Shown: in pieces, positions 5,823 to 11,254 of the stretch
How positions within the stretch are numbered: position 1 is the first letter of the stretch
Layout: the number at the start of each line of letters is the position of its first letter
Assembly (NCBI GenBank): GCA_026394835.1
Contig: JAPLZW010000102.1
Span: 1-11,696, forward strand
Reading direction: 5' to 3'
Source: Candidatus Wolfebacteria bacterium
GTDB lineage: Bacteria; Patescibacteriota; Minisyncoccia; UBA6257; UBA9933
Length of the DNA: 11,696 nucleotides
Position numbers and translations under genes: made by a program
The notes under the pieces: generated by a model
Seen by the model: the letters and a program-made list of their open reading frames with translations, nothing else
Told to the model about the DNA's origin: nothing
Database searches by the model: none

Positions 5823-6629
5823 TCAAATTTTCGGCTGATAGCCGAGAGTTTCAAGAACCGACATGAGATCTTCCGGCAACTCACATTCTATTTTTATCCT
5901 GCGCCCGTTCTCCGCGCTCCACTCCAAAGATTCCGCGTGGAGAAACTGGCGATTAAGCCCGAAGGGGTCGGACTTTGGACCGTAAAGCGAATCCCCAACT
6001 ATCGGATGGCCGACAGATGACAAATGAATGCGGATTTGATGGGTGCGGCCGGTTTTGGGATATGCCTCAAGCAAAGAAAAATACGGCAGTTTATTGGCCT
6101 TTGTCAGAGCCAATTCACTCTCAATATATTTCAAAACTTTGTATTCCGTCACCGCCGGCTTTTCCATCCTCCCCTCCCAAACCGTTCTTTTTATGCTTCC
6201 CGATTTCAAGGCAATGGGTTTATCAATAATTCCTGCTCTCGGCTCCAATTTTCCGTAGACCAAAGCCTTATAAGTTTTTTTCATTTCCCGGCTTTGGAAA
6301 AGATTTTTCAAATATTCAAAATATCCCTGATTCCTCGCGACCAATATCACGCCCGAAGTGTTTTTATCCAAACGATGAACAATGCCCGGTCGCAAGTTCA
6401 CTTGCCCTGAGATTGTCGAAGGGTCGCCAACGTTTTTTACCTCGGGATAATTTTTCAAAAGCCAGTCAACCAATGTCCCTGAATCACGAAACGTGGAACC
6501 TGGAACTTTTTTGCCGCTCCCTGTTTCATGTTTCACGATGCGAGCTGTATGCACAAGAACTCCGGCGGGTTTTGAAAGCGCCAGCATGTTCTCGTCCTTA
6601 TAAATCACCTCTATTTTTTCGTTAGCCAT
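5823..6629 (-). CDS. RluA/RluD-family 23S rRNA pseudouridine synthase
   Basis: This enzyme family changes uridine to pseudouridine in rRNA or tRNA. The HRLDKNTSG block (residues 85-93) holds the catalytic Asp88. YKALVYGK (about 144-151), GRTHQIRIHLSSVGHPIVGDSLYG and FLHAESLEW are further family blocks. The protein is 268 residues and has no N-terminal S4 domain, starting directly with the catalytic fold. Two stretches look inserted relative to usual family members: residues about 29-50 (RIVKHETGSGKKVPGSTFRD) and 69-79 (DPSTISGQVNL), both encoded by repeat-like DNA. ATG 6629 is preceded by GGATGGGCA, a plausible ribosome binding site. Whether it modifies the RluD, RluC or another site cannot be told from sequence alone, so no symbol is given. 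Confidence 0.92.
   Translation of the reverse strand: MANEKIEVIYKDENMLALSKPAGVLVHTARIVKHETGSGKKVPGSTFRDSGTLVDWLLKNYPEVKNVGDPSTISGQVNLRPGIVHRLDKNTSGVILVARNQGYFEYLKNLFQSREMKKTYKALVYGKLEPRAGIIDKPIALKSGSIKRTVWEGRMEKPAVTEYKVLKYIESELALTKANKLPYFSLLEAYPKTGRTHQIRIHLSSVGHPIVGDSLYGPKSDPFGLNRQFLHAESLEWSAENGRRIKIECELPEDLMSVLETLGYQPKI
6405..6423. repeat. Short repeat-like element inside the pseudouridine synthase gene
   Basis: ccctgagattgtcgaaggg has self-complementary ends (CCCT/AGGG) and closely resembles a short dispersed element I have seen in many bacterial genomes (form CCCTTCGACAxxCTCAGGG). It encodes part of the inserted segment DPSTISGQ, keeps the frame, and lies just before the catalytic motif. 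Family membership is recalled, not searched. Confidence 0.45.
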
Positions 6630-6672
6630 TGCCCATCCAGTATATCAACCAATCGGGAATTATCGCAAAGCC

Positions 6673-6701
6673 TTGAAATTTTTTCTTTTAAGATCCATAA
6701 T
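6673..6701 (+). promoter_or_regulatory. Sigma-70-like promoter for the plus-strand small gene
   Basis: TTGAAA at 6673-6678 and CATAAT at 6696-6701 are separated by exactly 17 bp, each one base off consensus. Transcription would begin near 6708, about 60 bp before the ATG at 6770. This supports the plus-strand gene against the antisense ORF. Confidence 0.6.
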
Positions 6702-6769
6702 AGGTCGGGTTTAGTTGAAAATTTCAATACGCCAAACCGCGCAGCACATTGAGAGGAGCGGCCAATCCA

Positions 6770-7000
6770 ATGACAAGCGAAACGAGGGTGACTGTTTGTC
6801 CGAGGCACGGCTTTGTCTATACGGACAAAGCTCTCGGAGCTATCACCGAAGTCATTAAAGTGCTCGGCGAACACGGAGTAACCGAAATCGTTATGGAACT
6901 CGTGGAGTGCGATTGTATGAACCTCGCGGAAAAAATCAGAAAGGATAAGGAGTGCGAAGAGCGATTAAGGACATCATCACCGACACCCTGCTCGGCATAA
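6770..7000 (+). CDS. Small protein with Cys/His residues, function unknown
   Basis: A 76-residue product that I do not recognise. It has CPRHG near the N-terminus and ECDC in the middle, which could bind a metal such as zinc. Between them is a helix-strand segment (LGAITEVIKVLGEHGVTEIV). After residue about 62 the sequence turns poor in character (LRTSSPTPCSA) while the next frame becomes protein-like, so the true C-terminus may lie in the other frame. ATG 6770 is chosen because GAGAGGAG lies about 12 bp upstream. A good promoter lies at 6673-6701. It stands alone on the plus strand between two minus-strand units. Confidence 0.6.
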   Translation: MTSETRVTVCPRHGFVYTDKALGAITEVIKVLGEHGVTEIVMELVECDCMNLAEKIRKDKECEERLRTSSPTPCSA

Positions 7001-7053
7001 CCCTGACGGCTTATTCGGCCATTGACTCGTTCCTCAATTTCATCGGGCGATGA
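6952..7053 (+). CDS. Overlapping hydrophobic mini-ORF or shifted C-terminus of the preceding gene
   Basis: A 33-residue frame beginning GTG 6952, eight bases or less after AAGGATAAGG, overlaps the end of the 6770-7000 gene by 49 bp. It reads VRRAIKDIITDTLLGITL and continues TAYSAIDSFLNFIGR: one amphipathic or membrane-like helix. Either it is a translationally coupled small membrane peptide, or a 1-nt indel near 6950-6990 has split one gene of about 95 residues. Its stop codon lies in the stem of the hairpin at 7044-7066. Confidence 0.35.
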   Translation: MRRAIKDIITDTLLGITLTAYSAIDSFLNFIGR

Positions 7054-7066
7054 TTCTCATCGCCCG
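7044..7066. repeat. Perfect 10-bp hairpin
   Basis: CGGGCGATGA (7044-7053) pairs with TCATCGCCCG (7057-7066) across TTC. It has no uridine tract on either strand. It overlaps the stop codon of the mini-ORF and precedes the terminator at 7074-7101. Confidence 0.7.
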
Positions 7067-7073
7067 CAACAAA

Positions 7074-7101
7074 AAAAGGGCCACGTCCGCGCGGTCCTTT
7101 T
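7074..7101. terminator. Two-way Rho-independent terminator
   Basis: AAAAGGGCC (7074-7082) pairs with GGTCCTTTT (7093-7101), with one G-U pair in the RNA. On the minus strand the stem runs into TTTTTTTG (7077-7070), a good terminator 7 bp after the permease stop. On the plus strand it runs into TTTTCCATTTTT and could end the small plus-strand transcript. Confidence 0.8.
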
Positions 7102-7107
7102 CCATTT

Positions 7108-7854
7108 TTAAACTTCCACTTTTGAAAAAAGCCAACTGCCGAGAAAAACAAGGAAAAAAGTCATAATAATCAAAAGAAACAAATCTAAACCTACCCCGAA
7201 ATGAGCGCCGCCTATCAAAGTCGCCCTAAGACCGTCAACTCCGTATGTTAACGGGTCAATTCTTGCTATGTCCATTATCACGTTCGGTAATCCTTGGAGC
7301 GGAAACAAAGCTCCGCTCAAAAAGAATATTGGCATCACAAGAAAATTGATAATCAGTTGGAATCCCTGCATATCTTCAAGCATTGAAGCGATGGCTGTGC
7401 CTAAAGCCGTAAAAAGCAGGGCGATGAGGAACATAAAAAACAAAGTGACCGGCAACATAAGAAGATTTTCGGGACGGAAACCGACAAGCGTCGCGAGAAT
7501 CAGAATGATTACTCCCTGAAGCGTTGCTACGGTTGCCCCTCCTAAAGTCCTGCCCGCCATAATCTGGAAACGGTAAACCGGAGCAACCAAGGTTTCTTTC
7601 AAAAATCCGAACTGCCTGTCCCAGATGAGTTCAATCCCGGTAAAAATCGCCGTGAATAAAATTCCCATAGCGACAATGCCGGGCGCCAAAAAATCGATAT
7701 AGTTTCCGCCTCCGGCTTTTTCATATATCGGACCAAAACCGAATCCTAAAGCCACCAGAAATAAAATCGGCTGGCCCAAAGACCCGATCATCCTCGCCCT
7801 GGAACGGAAATATCTTTTAAGTTGCCTAAGCCAAAGAATATAGATAGCTGACAT
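7108..7854 (-). CDS. ABC-2 type transporter permease (DrrB-like)
   Basis: Membrane half of an ABC exporter of the daunorubicin-resistance/ABC-2 type. The 248 residues carry six hydrophobic segments, roughly at 24-43, 57-78, 100-124, 132-158, 166-190 and 222-244. Family blocks seen are QPILFLVALGFGFG, YIDFLAPGIVAMGILF, LKETLVAPVYRFQIMAGRTLGG, the FLSGALFPLQGLP segment before the fifth loop, and DPLTYGVDGLRATLIG. Length matches the family (about 250). The gene is intact and lies 37 bp downstream of the partner ATPase on the same strand, but that ATPase is broken. The substrate cannot be deduced (drugs, lipids or glycans are all possible). Confidence 0.92.
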   Translation of the reverse strand: MSAIYILWLRQLKRYFRSRARMIGSLGQPILFLVALGFGFGPIYEKAGGGNYIDFLAPGIVAMGILFTAIFTGIELIWDRQFGFLKETLVAPVYRFQIMAGRTLGGATVATLQGVIILILATLVGFRPENLLMLPVTLFFMFLIALLFTALGTAIASMLEDMQGFQLIINFLVMPIFFLSGALFPLQGLPNVIMDIARIDPLTYGVDGLRATLIGGAHFGVGLDLFLLIIMTFFLVFLGSWLFSKVEV

Positions 7855-7891
7855 AGTGAAGATTTAAGATATAAGATTTATGACTTAAGAA

Positions 7892-8454
7892 TTATCGCCT
7901 ACCTCCTCCGCGCTGCATCCGGCGCGTCCGCATACGGTCCGCAGTGCTTGCCCCTTCTTCTCTTATTACCTTACCGGTGAATTTCAAAAACGCGTCTTCA
8001 AGGGATGAAACGCCGGCTTCGCGTTTTAGCTCTGCGGAACTTCCGGTCGCAATGATTTTTCCGTGGTCAATGATAACGACCTTTTGCGCCACCCTATCGG
8101 CTCTTCCGTTCTTTTCCTCCGCAAGCTTTTTTCCACGCCATAAAGAACGCCATGAAACTCCATATTTTCCCAAGCAGTCAGCTCATCGTCCAAGCTCGGG
8201 TCCTGAAAAACAATGCCGAAAGAATGCCGGGCTTCGTGCTGGTTTTTCGTCGGGTCAAAGCCGTTCATCGTTATCTCTCCTCCTGTGGGATGAAGCAGAG
8301 TGGTAAGCATTTTAATGGTTGTTGATTTGCCCGCGCCGTTCGGGCCCAAGAAAGCGAAGATTTCGCCTTTTTGGACGCGGAAAGAAATATTATCAACAGC
8401 CGTAACGCTCTTGAACTGCTTTACAAGATTATTAACTTCAATGATATTTTCCAT
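7892..8454 (-). pseudogene. ABC transporter ATPase (DrrA-like) with internal deletion and frameshift
   Basis: The N-terminal part (8454 to about 8101) has a good Walker A (GPNGAGKST, residues about 38-46), the Q-loop (FGIVFQDPSLDDELTAWEN) and HGVLYGVEKSLRRKRTEE. The C-terminal part, in another frame (about 8104 to 7892), begins ADRVAQKVVIIDHGKIIATG and ends in the usual SLEDAFLKFTGK plus an Arg/Met/Gly-rich tail. The ABC signature (LSGGM), Walker B, D-loop and H-loop histidine between them are missing, about 75-85 residues by comparison with the family. The junction is GAAGAGCCGAT (minus strand), as if two Glu-Glu codon pairs had recombined with loss of one base. A working ATPase is not possible as written. 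Without an upstream Shine-Dalgarno, ATG 8454 is set by the family N-terminus. Confidence 0.88.
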
Positions 8455-8476
8455 AAAAAAATAAGCAGTCTTGTCT

Positions 8477-8482
8477 ATTATA
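8477..8482 (-). promoter_or_regulatory. Possible -10 element of the ABC transporter unit
   Basis: TATAAT on the minus strand, 22 bp before the ATPase ATG at 8454, in the only gap (8455-8513) between the methyltransferase and transporter genes. No good -35 box at the usual distance was seen. Confidence 0.4.
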
Positions 8483-8513
8483 TACGATTACAAGGCAAAA
8501 AGGGTTTCTTATG

Positions 8514-9185
8514 CTAATTTTTGCTGGGCTTCAAACGCCCCCAAAAACAATAATGCCTACCGGCTGAAGAAGCCCGGATTTCTTCGATTTTGAAATCGCT
8601 GAATTCTTTTTTGATTTGTTTTTTGTTGAAAAGATAATGCGGTAAATTTTTTTCTCCGCCCTCAATCGGGACATATGTCCTGGGCGCAATCATTTTATAG
8701 GATACTTTTTGTTTCCCGTATTTCTCGATAATTGGTCTTTTGAGGTCATATTTTCTAATACGCCTTTTCCTTAGAGTAATAAAAATTAATCCGCTTGGTT
8801 TTAATACCCTTTTTATCTCTTTTATTGCCTTTCTAATTTCGTATATTCTCCCGTGATTAATTGCTTGATTCGAAATTGCTGCGTCAAAAAAATTATTCTT
8901 GTACGGAAATTTTTTATAAATCAAGCCAATTTTAAAATGGGCTTTCAACCCTTCTCCTCTCAACCACCGGCTCGCAATCCTAATACCCTCTTCGGAAATG
9001 TCAAAACCATAAACATCAAATCCGTTTTTCGTAAAATAAACAACGTGCCTTCCCGTGCCACACCCCAAATCCAATATCTTCCCAATCTTATATTTCTTGA
9101 ATATCCTGGCTATTTTTGGCGCATTTTCGTCTGGTTTTAAAAAAACCTTCCCGTGCTTTTTAAAAATCTTATTCCATTGTTTCAT
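8514..9185 (-). CDS. Class I SAM-dependent methyltransferase
   Basis: A 223-residue Rossmann-fold methyltransferase. Motif I ILDLGCGTGR (residues 37-46) binds S-adenosylmethionine, GFDIS (about 60-64) carries the acidic residue for the SAM ribose, and FFDAAISNQAINHG (about 99-112) is motif IV with its following helix. RVLKPSGLIFITLRK is the typical strand after the motif IV helix. The C-terminal part is strongly basic (KKRRIRKYDLKRP). The substrate is unknown; similar proteins methylate small molecules, lipids or ubiquinone-like rings. The gene is AT-rich and sits between the nucleotidyltransferase and the ABC unit. ATG 9185 has AAAGG about 14 bp upstream and a TATAAA box further back. Confidence 0.9.
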   Translation of the reverse strand: MKQWNKIFKKHGKVFLKPDENAPKIARIFKKYKIGKILDLGCGTGRHVVYFTKNGFDVYGFDISEEGIRIASRWLRGEGLKAHFKIGLIYKKFPYKNNFFDAAISNQAINHGRIYEIRKAIKEIKRVLKPSGLIFITLRKRRIRKYDLKRPIIEKYGKQKVSYKMIAPRTYVPIEGGEKNLPHYLFNKKQIKKEFSDFKIEEIRASSAGRHYCFWGRLKPSKN

Positions 9186-9255
9186 GATTATCTCAAACCT
9201 TTTTCGCTTTATACTATTTACCTTCGCGCGTCTGTCCGCCTCAGCGGGTTAGGTA

Positions 9256-10044
9256 TTACTTCCCGCCAGAGATTTCCTCCCAGAAAATTCTTAATTTATC
9301 TATCTCTTCCTCGGTATTTTTATCCTTTGAAAGACAAATAGGTCCATCATAGGAATATAAAGAAATGCCTTGGGGCAACACCCTTTTTACCATTTCTTCG
9401 TAAATCTTCATTTTATTTTCAATATCCGCCTTCTTGTCAAAATCGAGAAAAAGTTGATAGAAGTACGAGTCCGTTACCTTAATAAAATTGATTGCGCTCT
9501 TTTCCCCTCTCCAGCTCTCTCCCCTTAAGGCGAGAAAGCCGGTTATAAGCTCGACAACCGAATACATAAGTCGAATCTTTAGGGCTTCGCGGTATTTATT
9601 TTCGCCGGAATCAAAATGTCTTCTGTTTTGGATATGGTTATAGCTTATCTGCTGTAAAACATTTCTTTTCTCGATATCGCTCACGAATAAACGTATTTCG
9701 GAAGCCCGATTTTTGATTTTTCCGACCAATCCGGATTTGTCGAATTTAATATCCGCCTTGGCAATCCAAGACAAAAGAATTCCATCCGTGGAATTTCCGT
9801 CCAATTCCTTCATATCCAGCAATCTTTCTAGGTCGGTTTTGTCAAAAAAGAAGATATCGGCAAAAATGCCGTCTATTTTCTCGTAAACCGATTTTATATT
9901 CTCGGCATTCTTGCCCGAGATAACAACTAAATCAATATCGCTGAATTTGTTTGCTTCTAACGCCCCAAATGAGCCGGTTAGAAAAGCCGCATCCACCCTC
10001 TCTTGAGATTTAAGATTTTCAATCAATTCCTGGAGATTTTTCAT
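9256..10044 (-). CDS. Nucleotidyltransferase-domain protein (MNT/aminoglycoside-type fold)
   Basis: The N-terminal third has the polymerase-beta nucleotidyltransferase motif: GSFG (residues 24-27) followed by DIDLVV (Asp36, Asp38), with a likely third acidic residue in FADIFFFD (Asp63). These residues bind metal and nucleotide in enzymes that transfer a nucleoside monophosphate to a protein, RNA or drug. The remaining about 180 residues are mostly helical (SDIEKRNVLQQISYNHIQ and later) and could be the substrate-binding part. Length 262 is close to stand-alone aminoglycoside nucleotidyltransferases, but no drug specificity can be claimed. No HEPN partner gene is adjacent, so a MNT-HEPN toxin-antitoxin pair is not supported. 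Confidence 0.8.
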   Translation of the reverse strand: MKNLQELIENLKSQERVDAAFLTGSFGALEANKFSDIDLVVISGKNAENIKSVYEKIDGIFADIFFFDKTDLERLLDMKELDGNSTDGILLSWIAKADIKFDKSGLVGKIKNRASEIRLFVSDIEKRNVLQQISYNHIQNRRHFDSGENKYREALKIRLMYSVVELITGFLALRGESWRGEKSAINFIKVTDSYFYQLFLDFDKKADIENKMKIYEEMVKRVLPQGISLYSYDGPICLSKDKNTEEEIDKLRIFWEEISGGK

Positions 10045-10133
10045 AAATTTACTTATGGTGAGTAAAATCGAACCATTCGCCTAATTTTTTGTTGGGTAGT
10101 TAAACAATGATTTTTCTATCTCGAGCATAAAAA

Positions 10134-10379
10134 CTATTTTGAGATCGCAATCCATGCAGCTATCGCACTAACTAAGGACGCAATTGCTGAAATTAAAGCA
10201 ACAATCCAGGTCAGTTGGGCATATTTTGTATTTTTAGCACTTCGAACTCGTTCTTGTAATACTGCCTCTCGAATTCCTCCTATAGATATTACTCCTGGGA
10301 TAATACCATCAGTAGCAACACCCAGTCTTTTGGCCTCATCGAGAAGTTCGTCTCCTTGTTTTTCTTTTTGTTTAAACAT
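10134..10379 (-). CDS. Small tail-anchored membrane protein
   Basis: This 81-residue protein is not recognised. Its first 50 residues are charged and helical (KEKQGDELLDEAKRLG, then a glycine-rich turn GIIPGVISIGGIREAV). Residues about 56-79 are one hydrophobic helix (LTWIVALISAIASLVSAIAA), so a cytoplasmic domain with a C-terminal membrane anchor is likely. It is flanked by the nucleotidyltransferase and the tRNA cluster. The bases around it are AT-rich, with no clear promoter. Confidence 0.65.
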   Translation of the reverse strand: MFKQKEKQGDELLDEAKRLGVATDGIIPGVISIGGIREAVLQERVRSAKNTKYAQLTWIVALISAIASLVSAIAAWIAISK

Positions 10380-10464
10380 TTTTAAGTTGAGATTTTGGGA
10401 TTATTAAGTTCTACATGATTATTCTTGACTATCTCTAGATACAAATAGTTTATTATTAATTTTG

Positions 10465-10523
10465 TGGACCTACGGGGAATTGAACCCCGACCTCAGCAAT
10501 GCTCCGATAACTTTGGTGGGCCC
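10465..10523 (-). pseudogene. Degenerate tRNA-Ala fragment without an anticodon loop
   Basis: One base after the 3' end of tRNA-Ala, the minus strand carries a second tRNA-like 3' end: CATTGCTGAGGTCGGGG, then TTCAATT, CCCCG and TAGGTCC plus A. This matches tRNA-Ala from the 3' anticodon stem onward, but six bases of the anticodon loop are gone, apparently between the repeats CATT...CATT. The T-arm is still perfect (CGGGG/CCCCG) though its outer pair differs from tRNA-Ala (GGGGG/CCCCC). The 5' part GGGCCCACCAAAGTTAT can pair with TAGGTCC to mimic an acceptor stem with G3-U70, but it also belongs to an inverted repeat, so that may be chance. It cannot act in normal decoding. Confidence 0.75.
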
Positions 10524-10606
10524 GTGGACCCGGGGGGAATCGAACCCCCGACTCAGCAATGCGAATGCTGCGTAATACCACTTTACTACGAGCCCACCAA
10601 AATTAT
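10507..10606. repeat. 15-bp inverted repeat enclosing tRNA-Ala
   Basis: ataactttggtgggc (10507-10521) and gcccaccaaaattat (10592-10606) are inverted copies with one mismatch. The second copy spans the leader and the first four acceptor bases of tRNA-Ala; the first lies just after its 3' end. In the precursor RNA the two would pair around the whole tRNA and compete with the acceptor stem. Confidence 0.85.
10525..10595 (-). tRNA. tRNA-Ala (anticodon CGC)
   Basis: The minus strand folds as a 71-nt tRNA. The acceptor is GGGCTCG with CGGGTCC, containing the G3-U70 pair that identifies alanine tRNA. The D-stem is GTAA/TTAC. The anticodon stem is CAGCA/TGCTG with loop TTCGCAT, giving CGC. The T-arm is GGGGG-TTCGATT-CCCCC. 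The discriminator is A, and no CCA is encoded. It reads codon GCG. Confidence 0.97.
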
Positions 10607-10751
10607 TGAGAGTCCTCGATTTGCCATAGGCCCAAATTTTCCCCTCGGCCTCACGCTCCGAAAGAAAAATATTTCTCAATTTTATCTTTTACGCAATTAG
10701 AAGTCCAGAGCCACACACATGGCTCCCGAAAAAGATATTTTAGATATTTGG
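10607..10751. other. Spacer between tRNA-Pro and tRNA-Ala
   Basis: I see no convincing gene in these 145 bp. The one structure is a 6-bp hairpin, GAGCCA (10708-10713) with TGGCTC (10720-10725), which on the minus strand is only 26 bp past the tRNA-Pro 3' end and has no uridine tract. Confidence 0.5.
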
Positions 10752-10822
10752 TCGGGCTGCCGGGAATCGAACCCGGTCTTTACGCACCCGAAGCGCACGT
10801 ACTACCGGTATACTACAGCCCG
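10752..10822 (-). tRNA. tRNA-Pro (anticodon CGG)
   Basis: The minus strand folds as a 71-nt tRNA. The acceptor CGGGCTG pairs perfectly with CAGCCCG, with the C1-G72 pair usual for proline. The D-stem is GTAT/GTAC. The anticodon stem is TGCGC/GCGTA with loop TTCGGGT, giving CGG. The T-arm is CCGGG-TTCGATT-CCCGG. The discriminator is A. CCA is not encoded (CCA is replaced by CC from the next bases). It reads codon CCG. Confidence 0.97.
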
Positions 10823-10840
10823 AATTTCAATTATTAAAGA

Positions 10841-11248
10841 CTACGCCCTTCTTCTTTTTTGTTCAAGCCTTCTTTTATGCAGGCTTTTTGATTTTTGAGT
10901 CAAAGCGAAAACCGACAAAACCATAATATAATCCGCAATCGCTTCGGAGGAAACTTTGTAATCGCCGCCAAGAGAAATTGAAGCTCCTAAAAGCCCGAAA
11001 ACAAGGACGGTCCATAAAATTACAAACCACTCGCCCGGATGCCGGCCCTCATGGAATTCATACCAGCGGTCGAATTCCTTGGTGCCGACATACAAACCGA
11101 GTATGCCGATATAAATCACGCTAAAGGGCGCGATTAAATATTCAAAACGGTTCTTTGAAGTGAAATCCGCAACGAGAAAGATAATAAAAAGTCCCGTCCA
11201 GATATTTGTTAATATCCTCCAAATTCTTTCACTGCTTAGTATGGCCAT
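10841..11248 (-). CDS. Membrane protein of unknown function, four helices
   Basis: This 135-residue protein shows about four hydrophobic segments: residues 14-28 (WTGLFIIFLVADF), 38-54 (LIAPFSVIYIGILGLYVG), 71-92 (WFVILWTVLVFGLLGASISL) and 103-116. A charged loop with FDRWYEFHEGRHPGE lies between the second and third. The tail is very basic (KSKSLHKRRLEQKRRR), placing the C-terminus in the cytoplasm. No enzyme motif was seen. The start ATG 11248 lies 6 bp after the stop of the CCA-adding enzyme gene, so the two are very likely one operon, with tRNA-Pro 18 bp beyond its stop. Confidence 0.75.
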   Translation of the reverse strand: MAILSSERIWRILTNIWTGLFIIFLVADFTSKNRFEYLIAPFSVIYIGILGLYVGTKEFDRWYEFHEGRHPGEWFVILWTVLVFGLLGASISLGGDYKVSSEAIADYIMVLSVFALTQKSKSLHKRRLEQKRRRA

Positions 11249-11254
11249 AACTTT

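Noticed and set aside
6611..6874. Minus-strand ORF of 87 codons opposite the small plus-strand gene
   Set aside because: It has no recognisable domain, it overlaps the pseudouridine synthase start, and the plus strand has a promoter, ribosome binding site and better protein character.
9256..10379. MNT-HEPN toxin-antitoxin pair
   Set aside because: The nucleotidyltransferase has no adjacent HEPN-like protein with an R-x4-6-H motif; the next gene is a membrane-anchored small protein.
10465..10595. tmRNA-like reading of the tRNA-Ala fragment
   Set aside because: The fragment matches tRNA-Ala from the anticodon stem onward, and there is no room for a tag reading frame or a tmRNA 5' end.
10464..10700. 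ORFs on both strands across the tRNA-Ala region
   Set aside because: They translate tRNA and its inverted repeat; the tRNA fold explains the sequence.
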